Part shown: positions 1 to 12,589 of the stretch, piece after piece | Layout: every line of letters starts with the position of its first letter | How positions within the stretch are numbered: the first letter of the stretch is position 1 | Notes under the pieces: model-generated | The model's input: only the letters and a program-made list of their open reading frames with translations | Database searches by the model: none | Told to the model about the DNA's origin: nothing | NCBI RefSeq assembly: GCF_018320785.1 | Contig: NC_054873.1 | Coordinates: 19,496,196 to 19,560,195, forward strand | Source of the DNA: Cheilinus undulatus | Lineage: Eukaryota; Chordata; Actinopteri; Labriformes; Labridae | Length of the DNA stretch: 64,000 nt | Direction of reading: 5' to 3' | Made by a program: the position numbers and the translations under genes

Positions 1-1484
1 GAGAGGGGATTGAGAGGGGATAATAAGGCATAATATCCTAAATTCGTAGCCTGTGTATTGCATTGCCTTCAATCATACAGAGGCATTTTTGTGTCTTGGC
101 AAAGGAATTCATCTGTGAAATATCTAAACCCTTTGTGTGAGAGGAGCACTTCATTAAGACATGCAAAATAACAGAATATTACTACACATATCCTTGGATG
201 TGAAATACTCTGATGGCAGATGATGAATCAGTGCTGACTGAATGATAAGACTTGTGATCTCCTTTCATTAGCCACATGCATCAGAAAGGATAAGAGAGGG
301 GAAATTGCTGCTCAAGAGCAACTACGTAACATGGCCAGCTATTGATGTAATTCATGGAGATCCTGGCCTTCAAACAGCAAGGGTCACAATCTGAGCATGT
401 GCTTTAGTGGGCAGGAAGGATGTGAAACACCTCATCTAGCCCACATATAAAGAGCTAGGAAGCATACAGAGGACACGATGTTACAACGAAGACTTAAAGT
501 CCACCTCGGACTTTCTTCCAGCATCTTTTCATGGTTGAGCAGATCATACAGCAGCAAGGATAGCACTTCATTAAAGCGCAGAGAAAGATTACACATTAAA
601 AGTTGGCTCAGCTCTCCGAGCAGGCTCAACTCTGAGCAGGGTAAGTCTAAACAAATAAAACAACTCACAAGAAGCCAGCAACCACACTTTGCCCGTGTCT
701 GCCTCATATTTGCACAATGTTCCTGTGTAATCATTAACTTTTGCGATAGGTCCTGACAGTAGAGAAACAGGGTGTAAAGGTTCCTAATTTACAGCCATGC
801 AGTATTTACTTCTAAAACACATCATGTTTTAAGAGCAGCCCTGCTTCTGAATAAGCTTTTCACGCACTTGAGGCAGCAAAGTTTGCAGTAAATAAAGTCT
901 TGTTTGTAATTAAGGCAATCATGGTTACATGCAAAAGGAATGTGCTTCCAATATCTATGTGGCATGTTAGAGATTGTAAACAGAGTATGGGTAATGCTGG
1001 GTGTGTGTCTTGTAGTGGGAGAGTGTCAAACTCACTTGATAAAGCAGCGAGCACCCTCGAAGGTATATCCTTCTTCCCATCCTGTGGGTAGGTCTGTGAA
1101 AGAGAGAGAGGTGGACACAAGCATGAACACAAACTTTATCTGTGCGTATTAAATACACTAGAGATGTGCATTCCCAGTTGTCGATTTTCACGCAAGGGTG
1201 CAGCGCTGCCAGAAAAAGTCGGACAGGAAAACATCACTTGTATTCATCTTCAAGCGTAATTAACTCTTAACAGTTCTCCTTTTGAAGAGAGGAACTAAAT
1301 TTACAGCAGTGGTTCAACTTGTCTAGCCTCAGGACCAAAGACCAACTCCTTAATGAGAAATCATGTCCCAAATTCCTCAGATTTTTCAACCTGACAGATT
1401 AATTTAATGAAAAATTGTGCAGTTTGGACCTTAGGTGGTACAAAACAAGGCAGAAAGAAGGGGCCAAACAAATCAAACATATTT

Positions 1485-1740
1485 ATATTTGGAGTTCCTC
1501 AAGGGTCAATATTGGGCCCAAATTTGTTCATATTTTAAATAATTGATATTTACGGAGTATCAAATGATGTAGAGCTTATTTTGATTGCTGATTATACAAA
1601 TTTACTTTTCTTTAAATTTGCTGCAATTTTTGGAAGTGATCACAAGTTTCTGTTGCTAGGAAATCCAAAAATAAACACAGACAACCATTTTTGACCACAT
1701 AGAGAACATATAAGAAAATACATTTCTAGGTGTGATGCTA
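1485..1740 (+). mobile_element. Decayed non-LTR retrotransposon (LINE) reverse-transcriptase fragment
   Basis: From 1488 the plus strand reads FGVPQGSILGP, the conserved reverse-transcriptase motif, followed by a degraded YADDT-like box (IADYTN near 1590-1607). Further on, FLGVML appears near 1721-1738, a motif typical of fish CR1/L2/Rex-type LINEs. Stop codons and frame breaks interrupt it, so it is a dead copy. Family assignment within LINEs is uncertain. Confidence 0.75.
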
Positions 1741-2504
1741 GTAAGGATGTTCCTAAGCGTCTATTTCCCTTTTCAGCTAAACGCTCATTTAAATTTCATT
1801 TAACCGACTAGCCTAAAGAGAAGAAAATCCCCAGAAAACATTCAAATTCCTCACAGGGTCATTGTGTACGCAGATGTTGTCAGCCTGATATACTCTCTAC
1901 AGCGTGGCTAACATTAACAGCTAGCGCCCCCAGCCTTCATTCTTCTTTGCAGATTAATATCGTGCTTTGATGTGTGGCCTCTTTTCACACACAAGTGTGT
2001 GAAAAAATGAACTCAAACCAAGCAAAATTCAGTTCAAAAGTTGTATAAATGTAGGATTTTCAACCAGTATAAAGAAGAACAGAGATTGATCTTAGATCTT
2101 AGATTTTAGTTTTATTAAGTTTCTCTGGCACTGATACAGGGTAGATATTTGTGTTAAATAGATATCATTGAATTGGTAGGATAGAATAAGTGTAAACTTC
2201 ATTCTTTTCAAACATGTGCCTTTGTTTCCTGTTGAATGTGTATGCTGAAACTGTCTATAGGTTCACTTTACAGGGCGAAACAGAAAGCTCAAGAAACACT
2301 TGAGATTCAGAGAACTTTATTAGGCCGACGTGTTTACTTTTAGTCTTCATTATGGTCATCTAGATTTCTAAACTGCCAGTGTTGCTGGAACTTGCTGTTT
2401 CCTCCTAGACTTTCTTCATTCTCCATGCACCTTTGAAGTTGTAGAGGTTGTAGAAAGTAGGCTAAAGTCGGCTGCAGAAATATCTACTTCAACTCTAGGT
2501 TAAC

Positions 2505-2630
2505 CTTATTATGGACACAGGCTGCAGGTTTGAATCCCACTGGCGCATGTCTTCCCCAACTCTCTCCCCATTTTTCTTGTCTCTATTTAGCTGTCCTACC
2601 TAGTAAGGGAATAACCCCCAAAATAAGGTG
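2505..2630 (+). mobile_element. SINE-like repeat with tRNA-type B box
   Basis: GGTTTGAATCC near 2527 resembles a Pol III B box. It is followed by the CATGTCTTCCCCAACTCTC tail shared with the copy at 34245-34412 (opposite strand) and partly with 61190-61345. The A-box half is degraded. Confidence 0.55.
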
Positions 2631-3701
2631 AGGAATGTAGAACAAATCAACAAAAACCTGCTGGTTCAGATCTGTTGCTTGAACAAATGAAGAAAGCTGT
2701 GACACCTCAGCTTAAAGCTGACTTAACTTTAACATCATCCACTAAATGATTCTTCTATCAGTTAATTGTTTAGTCAGTAGGTGGCATAAACACATAACAA
2801 CTCCTCCTGGCACCCTAGTTGATGGGTTCATATTGTCCCATTGTCAAACCAGCAGCCCATACACATTCATACTATCACGGCAGTCAACCAAAAGCAGAAA
2901 ATAGTTAAGATAAGGAGGCTAGAAATATGGGTGATTATTCTGCCTGTGGAAAATCAGATGATCATAAACTGACTTCTCAGCTTTGCTTACTTTGATTATA
3001 ATCCTGCAGAGTTGAGATCTGACAGACTAAAATAATGAATGGAGAAAAAGAGCTGTAGATCTGTCTTTAGTTGCAGCCTGATGCAGCAGCTGTTCAATAA
3101 CATGAGAGGGAATGCTCTGCAGAGACCTGGGGATGAATGAGGAGGCTGCTTCATAGTTAGTCGCATGGTAACGTCACTAGTACCATGCACCGCAAGGATC
3201 TAATTTAGCTAAGTAACACACTGCGTGTAAGACTGACTCGGAGGACTTGAGAGTATGGAAGAAAGGATAATTCTATAGATTTACAGCTAACCTTTACTAG
3301 CATCTAATTTTACGACAGCTGTTGCTCTCTGCTTGTCAAATGTTTTTTAGGCGCTTCGACATTAACGTACATTTCATACTGACTGTGTGTTTTGACAGGA
3401 TTTCAATGTGTTAAAGCTTGAGAGAAATCTGAAATTACTTTACATGCTTGGTAAAAGTTGTTGATAAAAGTCGTCGTTTATCAAGCGATCAAGTAGGTTA
3501 GCTGACGACCACTGGTTACTGACAGTCCAAACCTCTAAACGAGGCTCACGCGGAACATGGCACGAGCAGGGGCAGAGGTGGGCATGATGAGAGGGCTCAC
3601 TTTTCACAGCACGAGCGACCCAAGCCCGCTCATGCGTTAAGAAACACAGCATGGATGTCAGAGCTTCTCACTGTGGGAAGTATCCGTGTGGGAATATGTG
3701 C

Positions 3702-3729
3702 GACAACAACAACAACAACAACAACAAGA
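3702..3729 (+). repeat. (CAA)n microsatellite, about nine units
   Basis: An uninterrupted CAA run lies just inside plekha5 intron 2, about 60 bp past the exon 2 donor. It produces polyglutamine or polyvaline tracts in spurious reading frames on either strand. Confidence 0.9.
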
Positions 3730-3790
3730 TATGACGGCGAACACGGGGAACATGACAGAGAAACTTGACAGTCGTTTAGGACCATCTTAC

Positions 3791-3867
3791 CTGGAGTTTT
3801 CCTGTGCCCAGTTATTACCGCCTCGCCACTCACTGGATGCAGCCAGGTTGTACTCTTGGCTTCTTCG
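3791..3867 (-). CDS. plekha5: plekha5 coding exon 2
   Basis: The exon follows a pyrimidine-rich acceptor (CCTCTCTCTACAG) and ends at CTCCAG|GTAAGA. It encodes EEAKSTTWLHPVSG and then EAVITGHRKTP, completing the first WW domain with its second Trp and terminal Pro. Length is 77 nt and the exon ends in phase 1. The preceding intron is only 98 bp (3868-3965). Confidence 0.9.
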
Positions 3868-4057
3868 CTGTAGAGAGAGGGAAAAGACTGTCAGTATTTC
3901 ACGGCGACTTTGTAGGAATTAGCAAAAAAACTCTAGCTCTGTTGTTTCTCTGGAAAGATAATTACTTAATGAAGAAGACGCGTCCATCCCGAGTAACCCC
4001 ATAACTCCAGGAAGAAGGGAGACAAGAAATCCACTCGGGTTGTAGATCCGCCGCCAT
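3791..4057 (-). CDS. plekha5: plekha5, first two coding exons (WW domain), partial gene
   Basis: These are the first two coding exons of pleckstrin homology domain-containing family A member 5, a cytoplasmic/junction-associated adaptor with N-terminal WW domains and a PH domain. On the minus strand, exon 1 (4057-3966) starts MAADLQPEWIS and exon 2 (3867-3791) continues NEEAKSTTWLHP and GEAVITGHRKTP. Joined across a 98-bp GT-AG intron they give a WW domain at about residues 9-43, with both signature Trp residues, the FFIN core and the final Pro. The MAAD start and the GEAVITGHR stretch point to PLEKHA5 rather than its paralogue PLEKHA7 (recalled from the human proteins). The second WW exon, the PH domain and the coiled-coil exons were not found in 1-3790 and must lie beyond the window. 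The gene is divergent from plcz1, as in mammals. Confidence 0.9.
3966..4057 (-). CDS. plekha5: plekha5 coding exon 1 (start codon)
   Basis: The ATG at 4057-4055 follows a GC-rich leader and starts MAADLQPEWIS. The frame stays open to a donor at 3965 (ATTAA|GTAATT); the split codon AA|C restores Asn of the FFIN core when joined to the next exon. Length is 92 nt, phase 2. It holds the first Trp of the WW domain and the SYGVTRDGRVFFI strand region. Confidence 0.9.
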
Positions 4058-4180
4058 GTCTGGCAATACTGTATGACAATCGCGCGGCTCCGCTCTCGCG
4101 GGTAGCGCGTACACGGAAACCTTGGCAACGGCGTACGGTGAAGAGAGGAGGGTAGGAGCCAGGGGTTAGAGCACCCAAAG
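4058..4180 (-). promoter_or_regulatory. CpG-rich 5' UTR/promoter of plekha5
   Basis: The segment directly upstream of the plekha5 ATG is clearly richer in GC and CpG than its AT-rich surroundings, with several CGCG and GCGC steps at about 4079-4135. That fits a housekeeping-type, TATA-less start. No TATA box or defined transcription start can be assigned. Whether it also drives a plus-strand transcript is unknown. Confidence 0.5.
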
Positions 4181-4199
4181 AGGAAACAGTCTATTCATT

Positions 4200-7100
4200 T
4201 TTGTCTGCGATTTTGGACAGACATGTGAATAATGTTTCTGACAAACATGTTACCATTTAATATTCTTCTTTGTGGGAATTAAATGAGATTTGCTTTCTTT
4301 TATATTTAAATGTTGATGCTCTTTGGTGAAGCAGTGGATAAACCTTATTTTAGCTACTTTCTGTGTTATTTTTGCTTTTTGCTTGGCTCTGGGTGCTATA
4401 TAATGTAAACAAAGACACCTCTCAGTCGAACAATAGTGGGGGCAGGGCCAGATTAACCTGCTAGGAGACCCCGGGGCAAAATTGATCTGCTGGCCCCCTT
4501 ATGTCTTTTCACTGCAGACAATTTAATCTGATATCACAGAAAGAGCACAGGTGTTATTAATTCAATTAATGATGGCGCCTTTGTTCAGGTATTCCAAAAG
4601 CACAAGGTGTATGGAAGCCCATATCCACCCCTTAAAAAAGAAAAATATGAAAGTAAGTAATTCCATGAAAAGTGAAATAAAGATTAAAAAAACAAAATCC
4701 AAAATCAGAATTATGTGATACTAAGTCATAATTATGAGATAAAGAGTTGAAATTATGAGATGGTAAGTCATAATTATGAGGAAAAAGTCAAGATTTTAAA
4801 ATAGTTTGACATATTAAGTCATTATCATGATGTTAAAAAGTCAGAGTTTTGTCTTTCTATCTTAGAAATTCAACTTTTTGTCTTATAATTTTGTTTTTTT
4901 TTTCTGATAATTATGACTTTTTATTTCAGAATTATAACTCACTTTCTCAAGTGATATTTTACCATATAATTCTGACTTTTTATCTCAGATTTTCAGCTTT
5001 TTCGAATACTTATGACTTTTAATCTGATAATTAGAATCACTTTTTCATAATTTTGACAATTTATCTTATGATTTCAACTTGTGTCCAAAATTTGCCTTAT
5101 TATCTCAGAATTTCATCTTTTTTATATAATTTTGTCTTTTTTTCATTTTTTTAGACTTTTTATCTCATAAATATGACTTAGTATATCATAATTTTGGCAT
5201 TTCATCTTATAATCTCGATTTTTTTATTTTACAGTTATGCCTTTTATTTCAGAATTTCAACTTTTTGTTTCATAGTTATAACTTACTTTATTATGATTTA
5301 AACATTTCTCATTATTATGAGATTCTGTTTTATAACTTCAACTTCGTTTCTCAGATTTTTACACTTTATCTCAGAATTTGAACTCCTTATCTCATAATTT
5401 TGACTTTTCCTAATAACTATGACTCTTTGTCATAATTTCAGTCTAAGGTTATTTTGTTAGTATTGACTTAATTTCATATTTTTCTTTTCTAAATGGCAGA
5501 TATAGGTTTCACAGGACCTTCACATGTTTTTTTTTGTTTGTTTGTTTGTTTATTGATTGTCATTGTGTTTAATAAGGCAGCCCCCCTTACTCCACTCACC
5601 CCCATATCTGTTTGATATTGGCCACCACCTGCTAAGAAAAAATAAATCAAAGGCTGATTTTCACTGGTTTTGTTGAGTTTCTATTGATCAGAAATCCTGA
5701 AGGCTATTGTCAATAACACTGTCTGTTTGATCTGTTGTTATTTTTTTTTTTGGGGGGGGGGGGGGGTGGCTGTTCTTCCTTCTAATGTTATATTAATAAG
5801 AAAAAGAAGAAGAGGAACACTACTAAGTATGGTAAAAAAAAAATGCTGGCACTCCCAGTGCTTTTATCTTTGAGGAAAACTATCTGCTTCTGTGTCTATA
5901 TCACTTGTTGAAAGCTCAAAATGTGTTATAGAAAACTGTTAAATATATATTTATTTGTACTTTTAAAACAGAAGCTTACAGAGGGCTTTGACAAATATGC
6001 AAAGGCATACACAGGTATACAGCATTAAAAGACAACACAAAGGAGCTGAATCCCAACAGCTAAAGACTCTATAACCCACCTGATAAAATCACACATTTTA
6101 TTAGAACACATTATAAGTACCCATAAAACCCCAGGCAACACAGAAACCCATCTGCATAAATAAAGACAAAGAGGACCACAAATGTAAGAACATGTAAGAC
6201 ATAAATAGGGGATAGAGACAATAAGAAATCAATCAGAAAAGATTCAGGGCCACATTATCAGCAGGATGAAATTTGACATTTATTTATTGGAATGATCATT
6301 TTGCGCTGGTCATGTGAAACCTCTGCTGATGTCAGTTTTGGAAGCTTAGGGGATGATGAATACCATTAGGGCCTTAGAGATAGGAGGAAAAAGAGGAATA
6401 GGGTGGGAGGGAGGGGTGCAGAATGCAAGAACAGAGGGGGAGGAGATGGCCAGGTTTGAACTGATAGAAACACAGGACAGGGGCGTGGTATAGGTGTGGT
6501 CCTGCTCCTGGGACACTGCAGTAAGCCACACTAAAAAACAATCAAAAGGGGGTAGATATAAACAATCTAAAAGCAGAATAAGAAGATTAGCAGACATAGC
6601 AACAAAGGCATTTGGCTATAAGAGGCAAACCGTGTGTAATGATATTTTTGGACCACGGTGTGACTTGTAGTTCATTACACATTGCATCCAAAGTGATGTG
6701 ATTATGTTGTCCCAGTGTGTAAATTCATATTGCAATACATCTGTATGCACCGTACGGAATATAGGGGATAAAAGCAACCTTCCTGACCCCTTATTTCTCT
6801 CCACTTTTCTGATGCTTACTTTTAGCCAAATTGAATTTTAAAAAGTATCTAAAACCAAGACAAAGATGGTTCCTCTTTGAGGCAGCAGCTATGTTTAAAC
6901 TGAGATTCTGCTGCACCACTGCCTCTGTACTTTACTTTGAATGTTCTCAGAGGGTGATATTACACTGCAGTAAGGCATTGTGGAAATGTGTGGTGTTTGT
7001 TTATATGCTGGGCCTTCTTTACTTCCCAACACCATTATGCTGTGTTTTAAAATACACCGGGACTCCAGTATTATGCTGCTGTGGGGTTTGGTGTAAAAGC

Positions 7101-8870
7101 ACAAAGTTTAGCATGAGCAGAGCTTCACTATACTGCTGTGACAGGATCGCTGTGTAAAGATGGCCATAGGAATGAAACTTTTGTGGTCTCCGAAGTTCTT
7201 GCATCCAGGGGCAGGTTTCTGCTTTGCCTTTTTGATAATCGAGCCCTGCATGATGCTGCAGACTGGTGTATAAACACACACTCTGCAGCGGCAAAAACAC
7301 TGTTTTAAGTCTACCTTTGGGTCCCCGTTTCTGCCTTTTGTCACTGTTCACAGAAACTGCAGCATCAGCCTTTCACAGCACACAAAGACCAGTCATCCAA
7401 CACCGCTGTGCCTGGCCTGTTTGCTGGCATTGTGTTGCATTGTGTTTATGACACATGGTAAGCTGCTGCTTTTTGGGCAGCTGCTGTTGGTGGAGGGACA
7501 TATGACGTACCTGCCAACTGCTAGGTCCAGCACTTTGGAGACTGAGTCTGGAGGGAGGGGGACAACGAGGCACCGATGCCACTTCTGGTCGGATGTCAAA
7601 CACTGAGCTCTTTGTTTCCTTCTTACCTGAGGCAGAGCAGCACAGCTTTCTCCTTGTATGGCATACAAAAGAATTGCTTATTTTCCCCAGGTAGCAAAGA
7701 CAATGGTCCATGAGATGGAAGAATAACAAAACTCAAAAAGCTTAGTCCCATGTGCCCTTTGGACTTACCTGGCATCATTTCAAGGAGGGGTGCAGGGCTT
7801 CATTGCATAATGCACAAAAACAGTCAGTTCCCTCACCTTTTCATCAAAACTGTATGGATTTTAATTCAGAAACTCACATATCTATGAACACTTAAGAATA
7901 TCTTTACAAGGAAAAGAGGTACAAAAACCACTTCCTGAGTCTTAGCCTCTCCATAATTGCTTTCGGAATATCTGTGAAGAAGATCCATTAGGGTGGAAAT
8001 GATTGGATTAGAGCCTGATACCTACCTGGATGTGCTGCTATACTCGTGGGATCTGAGAGTGAGGTAGTGTCTGAAAGCCAGGGTACATGCGACTTAGTAT
8101 TTCAGTAGACTAATCTCCTCAAGGAGCCCTTTCTAACATGTTTTTAACTCTTAGGAAAGAAACTAACAAGCACTTTTATATAATTCCTGGCTCTTGATAT
8201 AAGAGCCTCGCCTTATACCTTATATTGCAAGAAAAGATTGACTTTAAAGAGACAGACTGGTGTTTTGGAGTGGTGTTACAAATGTTGCCTACTTGTCAAA
8301 TATCATCCACAAGAGCTGCCAGTCAGTGTGGCCCCTTTACAGAGAGACAAGCCAGGCTGCAAGCATGGAAGCTGGGTTATACTGCTATGCAGGAGTAGAT
8401 CAGTGCAATCTGGATTATTTTAAGAAAACACAAGCAGGAAAATAACTTCTGGAAAATGTATGTTTTTCTGAAAAATCCACTTCTCTTTATTTCAAATCCA
8501 TAAAAAGTTCCTTTTTCCATGGTAAGTTGTCAACTTTGAGCCCTTCAAACTTCCTTATTTTCATTTGAAATAAAAGCAGGTCTGTATCTAAATAGGTGGT
8601 CAGTTACCCTTATTGTTAGACAGCACCAAAACAAAAAATAAAACAAAAAAGTTTTACATGCAAAACAGTGGAATTTCAACAAAATGCAACATAAAGAAGA
8701 TTAATTTGGATCAACTGCAGGAATAATTATTACAATTAAAAAATTGACAGTCCAAAAACAGATTTTAGAATTTAAAAAATGTCTTGGTTTTCATTTTAAG
8801 ATAGAAAAAAGTAAATCAAAGTATACGCTGATATTCTTTGCCATAGACCCAGTGAGGATGGTGCAGAACA
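4200..8870. other. Intergenic, repeat-rich, no gene recognised
   Basis: No exon with recognisable protein was found. The stretch contains the degenerate AATTATGAG array (4690-5450), a T-then-G homopolymer run near 5742-5766 and diffuse AT-rich DNA. Open frames at 6831-7157, 7019-7351 and 7373-7729 are overlapping on both strands and look like chance. Confidence 0.6.
4690..5450. repeat. Degenerate palindromic array of AATTATGAG / CTCATAATT units
   Basis: About 750 bp consists of diverged short units alternating 'AAGTCATAATTATGAG' and 'TTTTTATCTCAGAATTTC' types. The orientation switches around 4850, so the two halves could fold back. The left flank (near 4441) and right flank (near 5580) resemble ends of non-autonomous fish DNA transposons with 'GACCCCGGGGC'-like motifs, but no clean terminal inverted repeat was found. 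Confidence 0.7.
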
Positions 8871-8872
8871 TA

Positions 8873-9520
8873 CACTATATGGACAAAAGTATTTGGCTGC
8901 GTGACCATTACACCAACAGGGACTGCAATGACATTGTATTCAAATACATGTACTTTGATAGGGAGTTGTCCCCCCCTTTTGCAGCTATAACAGCTTCCAC
9001 TCTTCTTGGCAGGCTTTCCACAAGATTTTGGAGTGTTATATGGGAATTTGTGCCCATTCATTCTACAGAGCATTTCTGAGATCAGGCGCTGATGTTTGAC
9101 AAGAAGGCCTGGCTCACAATGCAGTCAAGTCCATGTCTTTATAGTCTTTACTTTGTGCACTGGGGCATAGTCATGTTGGAATAAAAAAAAGGCTTTCCCC
9201 TATTGGTTGGGGAAATTGGAAGCATTGCATTGTCCAACAGCCCCGAACCATTATACCTCCTCTAGCAAACTTAACAGTTAGCACAGTGCACTCAGACAGG
9301 TAATGTTCTCCCAACAGCTGCCAAATCAAACACGCCCATCTAACTGCCAAACTGAGAAGCATGATTCGTCACTTCTCTGAAGTTGTTTCCACTGCTCCAC
9401 ACTCCAGTGTTAGTGTGCTTTACATCACTCCATCTGAGGCTTGGCATTAGACAGTGATGTGAGGCTTGCATACAGCTGCTCAAACCCATGAAAACCCATT
9501 CCACGGAGCTACAGGCTTGA
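8873..9520 (-). mobile_element. 5'-truncated Tc1-like transposon relic
   Basis: The left edge at 8873 (after a TA) begins CACTATATGGACAAAAGTAT, the fish Tc1-like inverted-repeat end. The minus strand then carries the C-terminal half of a Tc1 transposase: motifs such as VEWVFMGLSS, KHTNTGVWSSGN, ARGGIMVRGC and FQFPQPIGE are visible but split by frameshifts and stops. The N-terminal DNA-binding half and the other inverted repeat are missing. It is the same family as 16190-16920. Confidence 0.85.
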
Positions 9521-9539
9521 ATTAAGTTAAACACTTTAA

Positions 9540-12500
9540 AGCCCTATGGTGTAGTTTTTGTTATAAAAAAAAATGAATTATGGTGGTTTCTGAATACTAT
9601 GAAATTCTATGACAGGTCTGAAAACAAGTTTTAAAAAAACTTAAAACATAATCCTAGACTCTGTCTGTCAAACACTGATCATTCCAATTCTCCCTAAAAT
9701 ATGCAGCTTTGTTTTTCCACCGTCATGTCTGACTCCCTGAGACACAATTATTCACACTCCTCATCGGCTCCTCCACTGTTGATAACAGTCTGTCACATAA
9801 AATGAAAAAAGAAACAGACTTTTTCAGTTCTTTCTGGGTTATTTAGTTTTTTTTATTTTCTGAAATGAAAATAAAATTGTCTTTAAACTTTTGCTCTTCT
9901 GTTTCTGTCCATGAAAATGAAAATAAGCTAATATTTGATGTATTCTTTTTATTTGAAACAGAAAATCAAATAACAAAATGTTTTTCAGATTCTTATATCT
10001 GTTTCCTAACTTTATAATAATTACCAAAAGATTCAAAAACCTCGAGTTGATTATTTCCAGAGAAAGCCGAGGCATTAATGTTAGTTCTGTTTCCCCTTAT
10101 TTGAGTTTGAATACCCTCCTGAGTTGCAGGCTTGAGAACTTCACAACATTGTGCAAGTTTGCATGAACTTCTATCTCAAAGGTCTGACAGTACTAAAATA
10201 ACAGAAAGTCAAGCACTGTGGGTCAGTTCATGTTCTTTCTCTTTTGGCAGGAGGAGCAGAGATTTCTCAACTGCAGCCCACAGTTTATAGGTTGGATGAT
10301 AAATGCCTCTCTGTGCTGTAGCTTATCATCAGCACTCAGAAAAGCTAATACATTTAAGTGGGAAACCAAATGAGAGTCAGGAAGCATGTTTGTCTTTCTG
10401 CTAAAAGGTACTTTAAAGGATCAGGAATCATTTTGAAATGCAAGGCTACTCTACAGAGTTTTAAGACGGAAGAAAAGAAGCAAGATAAGCTGCAGTGGGC
10501 ACTACAAGCCAAGTCCGAAGACTATTCAGCTCACAAAATATTAATTTTAATGTCCTTAAGGAGTCCCAGGGTCTGAATATGTAAAGGGGAATTATAATAA
10601 GCCTGCACAAAGTTGTGTCTGATTAACATTGTGCAGAGTGCTCTTACATAATTCCTTCATGCTCTGCAGGATGAGGGTTCTCTGCTCTGCGTCACAGGCC
10701 AGACTTGAGGCATCAGAATGTAATTAAAGGTTGCACATTATCACGCAGCTGTTGGAGGGCTTTGTTCTGGTGCCAGCGCAGCAGTAGCCCCGTGCCTGTC
10801 TGTGCCAGGTAGGAGGGAGGACCCCTCTTTAGGAGCCTGTCGGCATCTGTGCACACCACTCCTGTGCTGGCATCAAAAACTTGTGCAGATAGAGACATCA
10901 TCCGCTCTGAATAAAACGCTTTGAAATTTGTTGGATTGGAAATATGGGGAATCTGAACACATTGCTGCCTCACTACTACAGAGAGGAATTTATTTGTTTT
11001 GTGATTGGATAAAAATAGAAGTGCTAAATATAGCTACAGGAGATAATATTCTGCACACAAGTGCAGTGAAAATGTTAAATTTCTGGACACGATAACCTCT
11101 TGTGCTACCTTTTGTTTCCAGACCTTACACAATGCTCAGTGATGTGAGCATGAAAGACTAACTGTGCTTCTCCGATTGCAACACACGGTATCATTTGACT
11201 GGCATGCATAACCCACAATCCAGTGCAGCAGCTATTATCTGTCAAGTAAGCAGTAGAGAGTAATAGGCACACTGGAAAGATGTTAAAAGTTTAAATGCAG
11301 ATGTATGCAGATGTATGTGCAATGAATGTGGGTCACTAGGCCTTGAAAGTTTGGGGGGAAAAACAGACCCTGAAAGCAGGCATAATTCTCCCACACTCAC
11401 CTCTGAATCATTTAACACGCTTCCTTGAATCACAGTTAGTCACAGCTTGACAAGAACCCAACCCACAAACAGCTCTGTGTTTGCCACAGCGATGACCTCA
11501 CTACATCCATATCCTCTTTGGACGCCGTCCAACTGTTTTTCTTTCCAGGTTTTTATGAGATTTCCTCCAGTGATATGTGTCATTACGGCTGAATGAGTGG
11601 GTACTCTTTTTTTGTAATTAGAGGATGCTGTGGATGAAGTGGTCAGAATCAGTTTGAAGTGAAGTGATTGAAAGAGGAAATGCTCTGCAGCTCAGCTATC
11701 AAGTAAAGATGTTTTTCCCACGTCTGCTGGGATTTATTTTGCTATGTAGAGTTAAAGTACAGAGCTTGACTTGTGCTCAGAGTGATGGTTTATTCATGTT
11801 AAAGGACTGTAAAGGTCGACTCTGTTCCTCTCTACAGAACTCAAGACAAACTGTTTTCACACACCTACTCCTGACAATATCTAGGGGTTTTCAGGACAGC
11901 CAGCCACTGAAATCGTTCTGGTTTGCTTATTCACACATGTCCCTCACAGCAAGAAGTTTCCGTTGTCAGAAAGGATGGGGAGACATGCTATGATGTAAAG
12001 AGACAGTGTGCAAATCTAAGATGGGGGATGAAGCAGCGCTAATGACAGTTTTTGCCTTTATTTCAGTGTCATTGGTGAGAGTTGGTGTTTAATTACAAAT
12101 TTAACTTTTAAAAAAATAAATATATTCACAGTAAATTACTGGCAGCCATTACCGTTTGAATAATGGTGCAACTCTTCCACTAATATGGTAAGAGGATATC
12201 AGTACTTCTGTTTATACTGTGAGGTTGGGGTCTGATTATCAAGAAAACAAACACTTTAACTGTAACTGTGCAACAAAAAGTTTGGACAGTAAAATACATA
12301 TTATTTTAAAGGAAAAAAATATTGTTGTCATGGTATTTTCTTGTTAAAGGTTTGGAAAAACAGTTTTTTAATTGTAAAAATTCTTATTGATATGGGAGAA
12401 TTTTCTATCAAGCACAAACCTTAACTGCGTAATCAGCAGTACTGATGATCTCTATTATTATTATTGTATTAAAAGAGGTATATCTTTTATAGTAGCCTAA

Positions 12501-12560
12501 TGCTCTGGCAAACACTAATGCTAGTAATTTACAGTAACAATATGTTTTATCTTTTAAAAG
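9540..12560. other. Intergenic, no gene recognised
   Basis: This is AT-rich unique-looking sequence. A minus-strand frame at 10713-10973 and a plus-strand frame at 11664-11993 are open, but neither gives a recognisable protein. Confidence 0.55.
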
Positions 12561-12589
12561 ATTATGCAATCAAGTCCTGCCCCTAGGTC

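Larger units (their letters stand above)
1..3790 (-). other. plekha5 intron 2 (partial), no exon seen
   Basis: Going along the minus strand from the exon 2 donor, I looked for the expected second WW exon (a GWEE...YYIN-type motif) and found none, so the intron probably continues past base 1. It contains a LINE relic near 1490-1740, a SINE-like copy near 2505-2630 and a CAA microsatellite. The remaining open frames (for example 432-734 and 2996-3190) show no recognisable protein. Confidence 0.6.

Noticed and set aside
3630..3922. Polyglutamine and polyvaline ORFs around 3700
   Set aside because: They are the CAA microsatellite read in different frames; the real coding sequence is the minus-strand plekha5 exon overlapping one of them.
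11664..11993. 109-codon plus-strand frame
   Set aside because: No recognisable domain and no conserved-looking composition; within repeat-rich intergenic DNA.
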